A DNA stretch of 64,000 nucleotides from Streptosporangium sp. NBC_01755 (lineage in GTDB: Bacteria; Actinomycetota; Actinomycetes; Streptosporangiales; Streptosporangiaceae), in NCBI RefSeq assembly GCF_035917995.1, contig NZ_CP109131.1:4774001-4838000 (forward strand). The letters are read 5' to 3'. A model generated the notes under the pieces. That model worked only from the letters and a program-made list of their open reading frames with translations. It ran no database searches and was not told where the DNA came from. Within the stretch, counting starts at the first letter, position 1. Each line of letters begins with the position of its first letter. The position numbers and the translations under genes are program-made. Shown one piece after another: positions 46,922-56,379 of this stretch.

Positions 46922-47370
46922 GAGGGGAAGGCTCAGCTATCTGTCGGAGACCGGGGAGTAGTCGGGCAGACTGGCGGAGGCGCCCGGGGCGGGCCAGGGG
47001 GAGGGCCGGGCAAGCGTTCGCCTCTTCGCCTTGACCACCCTAAACCGACTGTGAGCCCGCTGTCGCACTCACGCACTCTGATTCGGGAGGTTCTCGGGTA
47101 ATCGTGACTGTCCAAAACCCGGGAACGGCCGGTGCTCGCGCTCTTTCCCGGTGGTGGCGCTCCGTTGCCCGGGGGCGGGTGTTCGGTTCGCCCGGTTTTG
47201 TCGTGGCGCCCGGCCGTCCGGACGCCGTGGCCTCGCTGCTCGGCCCGGCTTTGTCGCTTGGCCCGGGCTTTCCGCTTGGCCCGAGCTTGTCGCCCGGCCG
47301 GCCGTGGCGCTCGGCCCGGCCGTGGCGCTCGGCCCGGGCGCCTCGCCCGGCCACTCGCCGGGCGAGGGGG
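46922..47370. other. Intergenic region upstream of the acyltransferase
   Basis: About 450 bases hold the acyltransferase promoter (not identified), an 18-bp tandem pair (47301-47318 and 47319-47336) and the terminator of the next gene. No credible gene is seen. Confidence 0.5.
47342..47366 (-). terminator. Terminator after the second LCP gene
   Basis: Perfect 10-bp arms CTCGCCCGGC (47342-47351) and GCCGGGCGAG (47357-47366) surround a 5-nt loop, 5 bp past the stop codon. Confidence 0.65.
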
Positions 47371-48993
47371 TCAGGTGCAGGGGTTGGTCTTGCTGTCGAC
47401 GACCTTGTCCGTGAGGGCGTCGGGGATCTTGGGAAGGACTCGGACGCCAGGCCAGTCGGCGCCGATGATCAGCTGGATGACCGGTCCGGTCGGGGCGGTG
47501 GCGCCCGGGGTGGGCGTGGGGGCCACGGCAGGCGTGTACTTGTCGGTGGTGACCGGCCTGACCTTGCCCACGACCGGGGTGCGCTTGTCACCGGAGAGCC
47601 TGGCGGCCACCGCGTCGCCGTAGGAGGGGCCGTCCGCGGTGTCCTTCTTGGCGTAGCGCACCGTGGTGGTGGGCACGTTGCCGGCCGCCGGGCGGGCGTT
47701 GCCGACGTGGGTGACCACGAAGCCCTGCTCGGCCAGTTCGTCGGCCACCTGCTTGGCCCGGCCCGGCGTGTCCGTGCCGTTGAACACCTGGAGCCTGACC
47801 TGCTCGCGCTTGACGGTCTTGACCGTGGTGTCGGGGGGCGGGGTGACCTCGGTGTCGCTCTTGATCGCGGCGAACAGCTGGTCCGCGTACGGCTGCGTCC
47901 AGGCGACCCGGTTCGGGTCGTCCGGGTGCGGGGCCCACGGGACGGTGATCAGCTTGACGCCGCTCGCGGTCAGCTTCTGGGCGCTCTGCCCGATCTGGAG
48001 CAGGGTGGCGGTGTCCTGCGCCAGAGCCTTGTCCATTCGGACGGACTTGGCGGCGGTCTGGATGAAGTTCAGCATCTTGCCGGGGTCGGTCAGCAGCTCG
48101 CTGCTGGTGGCCTTCTTCACCACCTGGCTGAGGAAGACCTGCTGGCGCTTGATCCGGCCGATGTCGCTGCCGTCGCCGTAGTTGCGCAGCCGGACGTAGC
48201 CCAGCGCCTTCTCGCCCGCCAGGAGGTGCCAGCCGGCCGGGAGGGTGAGCTTGGCCTTCTTGTCGTCGACCGGCTTGGTCAGGCAGATCCTGACACCGCC
48301 GAGGGCGTTCACGATGTTCTTGAAACCGGTGAAGTCGACCTCGACGAAGTGGTCGATCCGGATGTCGGTGAGCGACTCGACGGTGGCGATCGTGCAGGTG
48401 ATGCCACCCTCGTTGTAGGCGGCGTTGATCATCTCGGTGCGGGCCGCGACCTGCGCGCCGGTCTCGGACGTGCAGGCGGGCATGGCGACCACCGAGTCAC
48501 GGGGGAAGCTGACGAACGTCGCCTTGTCGCGGTCGGGCGCGATGTGCATGAGGATGATCGTGTCGGTGCGCTTGCCGTCGTTGGCCATCTTCTGGCCGTA
48601 CTTCAGGTTGTCGCCCTCACGGGTGTCGGAGCCCACGATCAGCACGTTGAGCGCGCCCGTGGCGTTCACCGGACGGTTCTTGCCGAGCTTGCCGGCGAGG
48701 TCGACGGTCCGGAATTCGCCGAGTGTGTCCCGGTAGACCTTGTAGCCGCCCAGGGTGCCGAGCACCAGCAGGCCGGTCGCCGCGATGCCCGCCCAGGCGC
48801 CGATGCTGAGCCGTTTCTGCTTGCGGCCCCTGCCTCTCGGCGAAGTCTCCTTCGGTTGTGGCCGTGGCGGAAGATCTGGCTCCGGGTTCTGTGGCGGAGG
48901 ACCATCTCCGCCTGCGCGCCGAGCTCCCCTGCGGCCGTGGGAGGCGGGTTCGGGCCGACGGTCTCTGACGGCGGCCTGCCGGTGGTCGCTCAT
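47371..48993 (-). CDS. LytR-CpsA-Psr (LCP) family wall-polymer ligase, second copy
   Basis: This 540-residue protein has a long basic Pro-rich cytoplasmic tail (about 1-62) and a single membrane anchor (about 65-85). The LCP domain has RTDTIILMHI, VSFPRDSVV, EMINAAYNEGG and RIKRQQVFLSQV. A LytR_C domain (QVRLQVFNGTDTPGRA, about 390-470) and a Pro/Thr linker follow. It should ligate an undecaprenyl-linked polymer to peptidoglycan outside the cell. It differs strongly from the LCP protein at 12.3-13.8 kb, so the two may handle different polymers. ATG 48993 is preceded by an AGGGGAAT site. Confidence 0.93.
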   Translation of the reverse strand: MSDHRQAAVRDRRPEPASHGRRGARRAGGDGPPPQNPEPDLPPRPQPKETSPRGRGRKQKRLSIGAWAGIAATGLLVLGTLGGYKVYRDTLGEFRTVDLAGKLGKNRPVNATGALNVLIVGSDTREGDNLKYGQKMANDGKRTDTIILMHIAPDRDKATFVSFPRDSVVAMPACTSETGAQVAARTEMINAAYNEGGITCTIATVESLTDIRIDHFVEVDFTGFKNIVNALGGVRICLTKPVDDKKAKLTLPAGWHLLAGEKALGYVRLRNYGDGSDIGRIKRQQVFLSQVVKKATSSELLTDPGKMLNFIQTAAKSVRMDKALAQDTATLLQIGQSAQKLTASGVKLITVPWAPHPDDPNRVAWTQPYADQLFAAIKSDTEVTPPPDTTVKTVKREQVRLQVFNGTDTPGRAKQVADELAEQGFVVTHVGNARPAAGNVPTTTVRYAKKDTADGPSYGDAVAARLSGDKRTPVVGKVRPVTTDKYTPAVAPTPTPGATAPTGPVIQLIIGADWPGVRVLPKIPDALTDKVVDSKTNPCT

Positions 48994-49149
48994 ACGATTC
49001 CCCTGCTCGGCGGCATCGTCCGGTTCTCGCGCAGCTCGATCATCGCGCCCAGAGAGTAGATCACGAGGTGCGCACCAGGAGCCGTGATGATGCGAACTTG
49101 GCCAAGACCGCCCCCTGCCGCCGCCGTGATGATCCGGCGGCTAGCATAC

Positions 49150-50646
49150 TCAAATCCGGACATTTAATGGAATGTTACTGAAATTAGGTTTACGCACGGC
49201 CAGTGCCGCCGCGAGGCAGGCGGCGGGCACGGCCGGCAGGACGTACCGGTAGTCGAACTCCGCCACCGCCGGGGGCATCGCCAGCAGCACCACCGCCACC
49301 GACCAGGGCAGCACCCACGCCGTGGTGTCCGGGCGGAACCGCCGGACGCACGCCGCCGCGGGCGGCAGCAGCAGGATCACCAGCACCGCCGCGCCGGGCA
49401 GTCCGGCGATTCCCTGATAGGTACGGATCCAGCCCGCGTACGGTTCGACGATCCGGGTGGTGATCGGACCCCGCTGGTAGTGCTCCGCGGCCTGGGCACC
49501 CGCCGTCGCCGGGTAGCGCCCGGGCGGCGCGGGCGGCGCCGCGGGGAACAGGTAGTAGTCGTAGATCTCCTGATCCGGGTAGACCGGGCGGCCCACGGTG
49601 AACGAGCGGGCCAGCTCCGAGGCGAACGAGCCCAGGTAGTCCAGCGGCTGGCTCCGGATCGCCAGCGACGCGAACCGCCCGGCCAGCGCGTCGTTGCGGC
49701 GGCTGAAGGTGATGCCGGGCAGTTTGACCAGCGGTGAGTCCTGTGCCCAGACGTACTCCTGCGCGGGCGGGCGCAGGGCGGGCGGGCGGGGGTCGCAGAG
49801 CACCGCCAGGTCCGGCGGCGGGCGCATCACGTCGCAGTCGGCGAAGGTCATCGTCTTGGCGTAGAGGAAGACCCCGTTCGCACCCACGATGCCGATCCGG
49901 TGGTACGTCGCGTAAAACCAGGCCCCGTACCCGAGGATCGGCACCGTCGCGGCGGCGATCATCACCCCCGCCACGGCCACCCGGCCCCGCTGCTTGAAGA
50001 TCAGCCAGCCCGCGAAGAGCGCGACCAGCGGCAGCCCGACGGTCCTGGTCAACGTGGCCGCCGCGAGCAGCAGCCCGATCCCGCACGCGGTACGCCATCC
50101 GACGGATCGGCGCACGGCCAGGCAGGCCGCCGACATGACCAGGACCGTGAACAGGGTGTCGGAGACCAGCAGGTGTTCCAGCTCGATCTGGTAGGCGTCC
50201 AGCAGGGAGGGGACGGACGCGAGCGTCGCGGCCCAGGCGGGTGCCCCCAGCCGCCGCGCGGTGAGGTAGACCAGCACGCCGACCAGCAGCCCCAGCAGGT
50301 GCTGGGCCAGCACGACGAGGGCGAAGTCGTGGAACGGTTCGAGCAGTCGCAGGAACATCGGGTATCCGGCCGGGCGGACCAGGTCGGGCCGGGGTTTCAG
50401 CGCGGTGACGACGTAGGTGTAGGAGTCGGGGAACCAGAGCGCGGGCCGGTAGCCGAGCATGGCGATCACCCGCAGCGCGGCCCCCGCGCCCAGCACGCCC
50501 AAGAACCACCGATGCTCAAAGAGCCTGTGATGCTCAAAGAGCCTGTGATGTTCAAAGAGCCTGCGATGCTCAAAGAGCCTGTGATGTTCAAAGAGCCTGT
50601 GATGCTCAAAGAGCCGGCGATGCCGCCGCCGTGCCCACTCGACCAC
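49150..50646 (-). CDS. Multi-pass membrane glycosyltransferase-like protein (GT-C type) with repeat tail
   Basis: This protein of about 498 residues has about ten hydrophobic helices from residue 60 onwards. A short loop near the start carries WFPDSYTYVV and RPAGYPMFLRLLE, resembling the acidic loop of GT-C/PMT-type lipid-linked sugar transferases. Its cytoplasmic N-terminus contains six copies of HRLFEH. GTG 50646 follows GGGGGAC; the frame could extend to GTG 50793, but that would leave only 33 bp to the divergent start at 50827. It is paired head-to-head with another large membrane protein. No exact family is named. Confidence 0.75.
   Translation of the reverse strand: MVEWARRRHRRLFEHHRLFEHHRLFEHRRLFEHHRLFEHHRLFEHRWFLGVLGAGAALRVIAMLGYRPALWFPDSYTYVVTALKPRPDLVRPAGYPMFLRLLEPFHDFALVVLAQHLLGLLVGVLVYLTARRLGAPAWAATLASVPSLLDAYQIELEHLLVSDTLFTVLVMSAACLAVRRSVGWRTACGIGLLLAAATLTRTVGLPLVALFAGWLIFKQRGRVAVAGVMIAAATVPILGYGAWFYATYHRIGIVGANGVFLYAKTMTFADCDVMRPPPDLAVLCDPRPPALRPPAQEYVWAQDSPLVKLPGITFSRRNDALAGRFASLAIRSQPLDYLGSFASELARSFTVGRPVYPDQEIYDYYLFPAAPPAPPGRYPATAGAQAAEHYQRGPITTRIVEPYAGWIRTYQGIAGLPGAAVLVILLLPPAAACVRRFRPDTTAWVLPWSVAVVLLAMPPAVAEFDYRYVLPAVPAACLAAALAVRKPNFSNIPLNVRI
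50511..50618 (-). repeat. 18-bp in-frame tandem repeat (6 copies)
   Basis: Units start every 18 bp from 50511 to 50601 and encode HRLFEH near the N-terminus of the membrane protein. Confidence 0.92.
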
Positions 50647-50826
50647 TCGTCCCCCGTCCTCGCGTGCTGCGCGTACGCTACCGGCTCCCGCCCAGTCCGG
50701 TGTCTCGCCCTCGCGTCCTCTGACATGGACTTCGCGTCCGTTCTTCCGGACCTCTCGTCCATGCCCGGAAGCTCTCCGCGCGTCCGCCGCCACCTGCCGG
50801 GGATGCCACTAGGCTCGGTTCGAGTC

Positions 50827-53091
50827 ATGACCATCGGCTGGCTGGATCGTACGCGCAGGCCTTCGGCGGGCAGGGTGCTCGCCGTGGTCTCGGCCGTGCC
50901 CGCGCTCGTCCTGGCGGGCTGGCTGCTGGCCGGGCTGCCGCTGCTGCTGCTCGGCTGGTTCCGGCCGCTCGCCGCGGTCCCGCTGGGGTTGACGGCCGCC
51001 GCGCTGCTCTGCCGGTACGGCCTGCGACGCCTGCCGGAGACCACTCCGGCGACCGCCTGGCAGGTCACCGGGGTGATCGCGGTCGCACTGGCCTCGGGAG
51101 TCTTCAACGGCCTGTTCCGCAGCGAGCAACTGATCGTCCGCCGCGACCCCGCCACCTACGCGCAGTACGGCATCTGGCTGGCCAGGAACGGCTCGCTGCC
51201 GGTCCCCTTCCAGGAGGGTGCCTTCGGCGGCGCCGATCCGGCGCTCCATTTCGACAGCATGGGTTTCTACGGCTTCGACGGCGCGGTCGTGCCACAGTTC
51301 ATGCCTGGGGCGCCGATGCTCCACGCGGTGGGCGCCTGGCTAGGTGACGTCGCCGGGCTGCTGCTGGTGCCGCCGGTGCTGGGGGCGGCGGCCGTGCTCG
51401 TCCTCGCGGGGGTCGTCGCCAGGCTCGTCGGGGCCCGCTGGGCGCCGCTCGCCGCGCTGCTCTTCGCCGTCAGCCTCCCGATCCTCTACACCTCGCGGAC
51501 CACCTTCAGCGAGATCCCGTCCCTGATCCTGCTCTTCGGCGGCCTCGCCCTGCTGTACGACGCCGAGGCCAGGCTCCGCTTCGGTGCCATCGGGTCCCCG
51601 CCGCCCGTGCTCTCGGGCATTGACCCGGTATCGGTCCGTTCCGGTGCCGCCGGTGTCGGCGATCCGCCACTCGTGCACTCGGGCATCGACCCGACAGCGG
51701 TCCGTTACGGCGCCGCCGGTGTCGGTCATCCGCCGCCCGTGCCCCCCGGCACCGATCCTGCGGTGATCCGCTCCGCGCGGACCGGTGCCGCCCTGGCGGG
51801 GCTGGTGTTCGGGCTGGCCGTCATGGTCAGGATCGACGGGCTGCGCGACGTGCTTCCCGTGCTCGTCTACGCCGGACTGCTCATCGCCGTGCGCCGGGCC
51901 GGGAACCGCGACGGGGGCCGGTTGGGCGTGCCGCTGCTCGGCGGGCTGGCGGTGGGGGCCGGGCTGGGTTTCGCCGCGGCCTACCTGCTCTCCCGGCCTT
52001 ACCTGAAATACCTGTCGGGCTCGCTCGTCCCGCTGCTGGCCATCTGCGGCGTGGTCGTGGTGCTCACCGTCGCGGTGGCGGCGCTCGCCCCCCGGCTCGC
52101 GGCGCCGCTGCGGCGTGCCGCCCGGGTTCGGAGGCTGCCCGAGATCGCCGGGGGCCTGGTCGCGGCGGTCGCGGCCGCCTTTGCGGCCCGGCCCTGGCTG
52201 GAGACCGTGATCCGGCCACCCGTCACGGCGGAGGACCGGCTGACCGCGGGCTTCGTCGAGGGGGTCCAGCGGGTCAACGGCCTGCCGATCAACGGTTCCC
52301 GGCTCTACTACGAGAACTCGGCGTACTGGGTGATCTGGTATATCGGGCTCCCCGCGGCGCTGCTGGCCGCCCTCGCCGCGGCGCTGCTCGCACGCAGGCT
52401 CGTCAGGGGGACGGCTCCGGAGTGGCTACTGCCGCTGGCCGTCATCGCCTGGACCACGGTCACCACGCTCTACCGCCCCGGTATCACCCCCGACCAGCCG
52501 TGGGCCGCCCGGCGGCTGGTCCCCGTCGTCATCCCCGGCCTGATCCTGCTGGCCGTCTGGGGCCTGGACCGGGTGCGCGACAGAGCACGCAGATCCGGGT
52601 ACGGCCCGGCCGCCCGAAGGGGCCTCGCCACCGCCGGCGCGGTCCTTCTCCTCGTCCCGGCGGCGTTCGTCTCGGCGGGGACGGCCTTCACCCCGATCGA
52701 GCGCGGCGAGCGCGCCGCGGTCGAGGCACTGTGCGCGGCCCTTCCCGCGCGTGCCTCGGTGCTCGTCGTCGAGCGCGTCACCGCCGCCCGCTTCACCCAG
52801 CTCGTCCGGAGCACCTGCGGCCTGCCCGCCGCCAGGCTCCCCCTCTATCGCACCAACGTTCCCAGGGCGAGCGACGTCACCCGCCTGGCCGCCCGCATCC
52901 GCGCCGCCGGCCGCGTCCCGGTCCTGCTGGCCGCCGAGGCCCGCCAGGTCGCCCGGTACGGCACCCCCGTCCACATCATGAACCTCCGCACCCGCCAGGA
53001 CGAGCGCTCCCTCGTCGACCCCCCCAACGGCACCTGGTCCCTGGCCGCCGATGTCTGGATGACCGTTCCCCGCGCGGATCCGAAAACCTGA
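50827..53091 (+). CDS. Large multi-pass membrane protein, GT-C-like
   Basis: This 754-residue protein has around twelve hydrophobic segments. The first large loop reads RRDPATYAQYGIWLARNG, similar to the DP-x-TY loop of actinobacterial membrane glycosyltransferases of the GT-C kind. A cytoplasmic insert at about 255-320 has three 22-residue repeats. The C-terminus (about 630-754) is a soluble domain. ATG 50827 is used; an in-frame extension upstream is antisense to the neighbouring gene. It probably builds or exports a lipid-linked sugar, by analogy only. Confidence 0.75.
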   Translation: MTIGWLDRTRRPSAGRVLAVVSAVPALVLAGWLLAGLPLLLLGWFRPLAAVPLGLTAAALLCRYGLRRLPETTPATAWQVTGVIAVALASGVFNGLFRSEQLIVRRDPATYAQYGIWLARNGSLPVPFQEGAFGGADPALHFDSMGFYGFDGAVVPQFMPGAPMLHAVGAWLGDVAGLLLVPPVLGAAAVLVLAGVVARLVGARWAPLAALLFAVSLPILYTSRTTFSEIPSLILLFGGLALLYDAEARLRFGAIGSPPPVLSGIDPVSVRSGAAGVGDPPLVHSGIDPTAVRYGAAGVGHPPPVPPGTDPAVIRSARTGAALAGLVFGLAVMVRIDGLRDVLPVLVYAGLLIAVRRAGNRDGGRLGVPLLGGLAVGAGLGFAAAYLLSRPYLKYLSGSLVPLLAICGVVVVLTVAVAALAPRLAAPLRRAARVRRLPEIAGGLVAAVAAAFAARPWLETVIRPPVTAEDRLTAGFVEGVQRVNGLPINGSRLYYENSAYWVIWYIGLPAALLAALAAALLARRLVRGTAPEWLLPLAVIAWTTVTTLYRPGITPDQPWAARRLVPVVIPGLILLAVWGLDRVRDRARRSGYGPAARRGLATAGAVLLLVPAAFVSAGTAFTPIERGERAAVEALCAALPARASVLVVERVTAARFTQLVRSTCGLPAARLPLYRTNVPRASDVTRLAARIRAAGRVPVLLAAEARQVARYGTPVHIMNLRTRQDERSLVDPPNGTWSLAADVWMTVPRADPKT
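51589..51786 (+). repeat. 66-bp in-frame repeat (3 diverged copies)
   Basis: Each unit encodes a 22-residue segment of the type PPPV-SGIDP-VR-GAAG in the large membrane protein. Confidence 0.8.
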
Positions 53092-53227
53092 GAACTCGTG
53101 CCCGTCCCGGTGCCCACCCAGGGCCATGACGATCCGAGGCCCAGCGAGCATCCTCATCTGGTCGCGTCCGCGCAGGTGGTGTACGAGTGTTTGAGATCGG
53201 TACCTGCGTCGCGCCTGGCTGATCGCC

Positions 53228-53906
53228 GTTGAAAAGCGCGGCGTAGTCCGTGGGGAAAAGCGCGGCGAGGGCGGTGGAGTGGTTGGGGGCCGCTCACCGG
53301 TGTCGCGTCGTGCGGGGTGGAAGGTCAAAAGCGCGGCGAGGGCGGTGGAGTGGTTGGGGGCCGCTCACCGGTGTCGCATCGTGCGGGGTGGTGGCGGGCG
53401 TTGGGCGGGTGTGGGTGACCGGGGGCGGGCCGGTGGAGCTCCGGGAGGGGGCAAAGCGGGTCATGGCGGGCGTGGAGGCGGGGCCGTGGTGGTGACGATC
53501 GGGGATTTTCCATGATCTGGGTGAGTTGGCACGCTGGGGGCGTGCGGATTCACCCAGATCAAGGAAGGCGCCACTCCCGCCCCCTCGGGTGGGCCGCTTT
53601 TCGTGGTGGAAGGCCCGATTCGTCCCCGCGCCCGGCCGAGGGAGACCCCTGACCGGACATCCCGCGGACCTTCGTACCCCGCACGGCGAGAGCCCCGCAC
53701 GAGGCGGCGGTGAGGAGCGGCGAGGAGCGGCCCCGAACCCTTCCACACCGCGGCGGACCCGTACCGATGGGCGGCCTTGGGCCACTCCACCGCCCTCGGC
53801 GCGCTTTTGACCTTCGACCCCGTACGACGCGACATCAGCGAGCGGCCCTGAACCGCTCCACCACCCTCGGCGTGCTTTTCCCCACGGACGACGCCGCGCT
53901 TTTCCA
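53228..53906. repeat. Composite imperfect inverted repeat, ~145-bp arms
   Basis: The left arm (53228-53375) contains repeated AAAAGCGCGGCG-GGGCGGTGGAG modules. The right arm (53763-53906) has the same modules in reverse complement and the same order. The arms flank about 390 bp that holds the 53513-53561 hairpin. Confidence 0.75.
53513..53561. repeat. Two-step hairpin
   Basis: The outer arms TGATCTGGGTGA/TCACCCAGATCA (12 bp, 53513-53524 and 53550-53561) enclose an inner GCACGC/GCGTGC stem (53529-53534 and 53540-53545). Confidence 0.8.
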
Positions 53907-54410
53907 CCGTGACCGGCTTACCGGATTCGGATGCTCGTACACCACGTCCGTGGACGCGCCCCCTCATCTCGGACCCGGGTGACATCGCGATACTTCTCGA
54001 CGCGGCCCGGTCACTGATCCGGCCCGCTCTGATTTCCGTATGACCCGAACCTCGGAGTCAATTCGGTGCATGCTTCACCGGGAGGGCGAACCAGACGCTT
54101 TTGCCAGGCCAGCCGGTGCCGCAGAGTCTTTTGGCATTCTTCGGCCCCAGGACCTCAACGACCACCTGCCCGCCCGCCGTCTCGCCCACGCCAACCGCCT
54201 TCCTCACCGTCTTCCATTCCCGAGCCATTCGGGCAGTCGTTGCCGGAACGGCGGGGAAGGTTTCCTGCCCGACGGGATGCCCACCGATACCGGAGTCCAT
54301 GTGTTCCAAGGGAGAGACCCGCTCTATTTTCGGTGATCAAATCCTGAGTATCTGTGTCAGGATATTGGGGCAAATGCCGGATTGTTGCGGTGGGTGATGC
54401 GTTGAATGCG

Positions 54411-54833
54411 ATGGATCCGGTGGTTGGCTCGGACGGCCGAAACGATGGGGCCGACGTCGAAGAACTGTCTTCCGGGGATTCGGAGCGGGGAGCGCGCACC
54501 TGGAGACGGGCCGGAGCCCGCCGCGTCCTGCTGGCCGGTGTGGCGGTCGTCGCCCTGGTGCTCGGGGTGGCCGGAAGCGGTGGGTACGAGAACCCCGGCC
54601 GGGTGCTCCCGCCACCGGATGGCCCCTGGCCCGAGGGGGCGACGTTCACCATCTCCCTCTGCAGGGATGACGACCCCTCCGGGAGGTGTCGCAAGCGGGT
54701 GATCACTCCAGAGCAGAAGCGGGCACTTGAGGAGAGGCTGCGTGCGACGCCTGAGGTCGCGGAGGTGACATTTAGATCCCAGGAGACGGTGTGGGCGAAC
54801 TTCGTGGACGAGAAGCCGACAACTGGGTTCTGA
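54411..54833 (+). CDS. FtsX extracellular-domain-like protein, N-terminal half
   Basis: This 140-residue frame has a hydrophobic membrane segment (RRVLLAGVAVVALVLGVAG, about 35-53). An extracellular part follows (FTISLCRDDDPSGRC, TPEQKRALEERL and VAEVTFRSQETVWANFVDEK). This matches the beginning of the FtsX large extracellular domain, but without the FtsX permease helices. The frame ends at 54833 shortly before the continuation, which is found in another frame from 54791. The start is uncertain (ATG 54411 or earlier GTG codons). Confidence 0.6.
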   Translation: MDPVVGSDGRNDGADVEELSSGDSERGARTWRRAGARRVLLAGVAVVALVLGVAGSGGYENPGRVLPPPDGPWPEGATFTISLCRDDDPSGRCRKRVITPEQKRALEERLRATPEVAEVTFRSQETVWANFVDEKPTTGF

Positions 54834-55384
54834 CCTCGACCATTCAGCCTGAGGACCTGCCGACATCGTTCAAGGGCAGACTCCACCGCCGGGCCGACTT
54901 CCAGCTGTTCGCAGCCACCGTGGAGAACGCGCCGGGTGTCTCCTACGGATACGTCCTCGGCAATAACTTCTGGGAGGATAAGGCGGACCTCTCCATCGGG
55001 TTGTGTGAAGCCGAGAACTCAGAAACCAAGGAGACGGAAGAGGCTTCCGATCCCTGTGTGGGCCGAGGCGCGGCCACGGAGGAAGAGAAGAAGGCCATCG
55101 AGGCCAGGCTCGCAGAGCTCGAAGGGATCGAGCGTGTCTACTTCGAAGACGCCACCCATGCTCGCCGGGTCTTCGAGCATCTCCTGATGGGCAAGCTCAC
55201 CTCTAGCACTCTCCGTATTGTCCTCATCTCGGAGAATTACCACGTCAAGCTCATGGATCCGGCGAGTGTGCCTGCGGTCATCGACGCGGTCGAGGGGATG
55301 TCGGGCGTCGGATCCGTCAGGCGCCTGGACGGAGGCTGTTCCTGGCTGGGATTCACCCAGGAATGCTCCGGGGAGCTGTCCTGA
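54791..55384 (+). CDS. FtsX extracellular-domain-like protein, C-terminal part (frame-shifted)
   Basis: The frame begins at GTG 54791 with AGGAG 5 nt upstream and overlaps the preceding frame by 43 bp. READNWVLTSTIQPEDLP and TSFKGRL complete the FtsX-type domain begun upstream. A second similar module follows (LSIGLCEAENSE with DPCVGRG, EEKKAIEARLAELEGIERVYF). The homology runs across both frames, so the two are best seen as one gene with a frameshift near 54815, or as a restart-coupled pair. It has no membrane helices of its own. Confidence 0.6.
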   Translation: MGELRGREADNWVLTSTIQPEDLPTSFKGRLHRRADFQLFAATVENAPGVSYGYVLGNNFWEDKADLSIGLCEAENSETKETEEASDPCVGRGAATEEEKKAIEARLAELEGIERVYFEDATHARRVFEHLLMGKLTSSTLRIVLISENYHVKLMDPASVPAVIDAVEGMSGVGSVRRLDGGCSWLGFTQECSGELS

Positions 55385-55485
55385 GAACGTGATGTGCGCT
55401 CGGTTCCCGGCCGGGCAGAGTATCCTCGCCCGTCGAGAGCATGCCCGAGAGACCAAGAGCCCGAGAGCCCGAGAGTGGATCAGCT

Positions 55486-56379
55486 GTGGACGCAACACCG
55501 TACGTGACCATCGTCCTGCCCTGTTACAACGAGCAGGACCACGTCATCGCCGAGGTCGAGCGCATCTGTGAGGCGATGGACCACAGCGGATACACCTACG
55601 AGCTCGTGGCGGTCGACGACTTCTCCACGGACGAGACCCTGGCCAGGCTCGAAGAGGCCGCGCCGAGGTTTCCGAACATGCGGATCAGGGCCTTCCACCG
55701 CAACGGCGGCTCCGGCACGGTGCGCAGGATCGGCACCCAGGAGGCGCGCGGCGAGATCGTCGTGTGGACCGACGCCGACATGACCTACCCGAACGAGCGC
55801 ATCCCCGAGCTCGTCCAGATCCTGGAGAAGGACACGACGATCGACCAGGTCGTGGGCGCGCGGACCAGCGAGGAGGGCTCCCACAAGTTACTGCGGGTCC
55901 CGGCCAAGTGGTTCATCCGCAAGGTGGCCGAACGGCTGGCCGGGCAGAAGATCCCCGATCTCAACAGCGGGCTGCGGGCGTTCCGCAAGTCGGTGGCCAA
56001 GCCCTACCTGCGGCTGCTGCCGCCCGGTTTCTCCTGCGTCACCACGATCACGCTGTCGTTCCTGTCGAATCAGCACGACGTCTACTACCTGCCGATCGGC
56101 TACAGCAAGCGGGCCGGCAAGTCGAAGTTCAGCTTCGTCTCCGACGCCTACCGCTACATCCTGCAGGTGCTGCGGATGGTCATGTACTTCAACCCGCTCA
56201 AGGTTCTCATGCCGCCCGCGCTCTGGCTGATCGGTATCGGCCTGGTCAAGGGCGTCGTCGACATCGTCCGCTACGGGTTCTACCTGACCAGCAACACCAT
56301 CGTGATCTTCATCTCCGGTCTGCTCATCGGCTCGCTGGCGCTGCTGGCCGACCTCATCGTGCGTTCCAGGAGCGAGTAG
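55486..56379 (+). CDS. Family 2 glycosyltransferase (polyprenyl-phosphate sugar transferase type)
   Basis: This 297-residue protein has YVTIVLPCYNEQDHV at about 6-20, VAVDDFSTDET, WTDADMTYPNE (metal motif DAD) and NSGLRAFRKSV. It resembles dolichol-phosphate-mannose or glucose synthases. Two C-terminal hydrophobic helices (about 235-290) suggest it makes a polyprenyl-phosphate sugar at the membrane. GTG 55486 is used; ATG 55441 is an alternative. The next gene starts immediately after its stop. Confidence 0.9.
   Translation: MDATPYVTIVLPCYNEQDHVIAEVERICEAMDHSGYTYELVAVDDFSTDETLARLEEAAPRFPNMRIRAFHRNGGSGTVRRIGTQEARGEIVVWTDADMTYPNERIPELVQILEKDTTIDQVVGARTSEEGSHKLLRVPAKWFIRKVAERLAGQKIPDLNSGLRAFRKSVAKPYLRLLPPGFSCVTTITLSFLSNQHDVYYLPIGYSKRAGKSKFSFVSDAYRYILQVLRMVMYFNPLKVLMPPALWLIGIGLVKGVVDIVRYGFYLTSNTIVIFISGLLIGSLALLADLIVRSRSE

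Larger units (their letters stand above)
53092..54410. other. Long gene-poor region with inverted repeats
   Basis: About 1.3 kb without a convincing gene. 53228-53375 and 53763-53906 are a large imperfect inverted repeat. A hairpin lies at 53513-53561. A leftward 83-codon frame at 54058-54309 (ending VWFALPVKHAPN) might encode a small protein, but has no recognised family and weak support. Confidence 0.6.

Noticed and set aside
47104..49059. Rightward frame of about 651 codons opposite the second LCP gene
   Set aside because: The opposite strand encodes a complete LCP protein with all motifs; this frame has no domain.
49900..50826. 5' extension of the large membrane protein at 50827
   Set aside because: The extension is antisense to the neighbouring membrane glycosyltransferase and is Arg/Gln/Gly-rich; ATG 50827 fits the membrane topology.
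54058..54309. 83-codon leftward frame in the gene-poor gap
   Set aside because: Its composition is protein-like, but no family, neighbour or good ribosome site supports it; not called as a gene.
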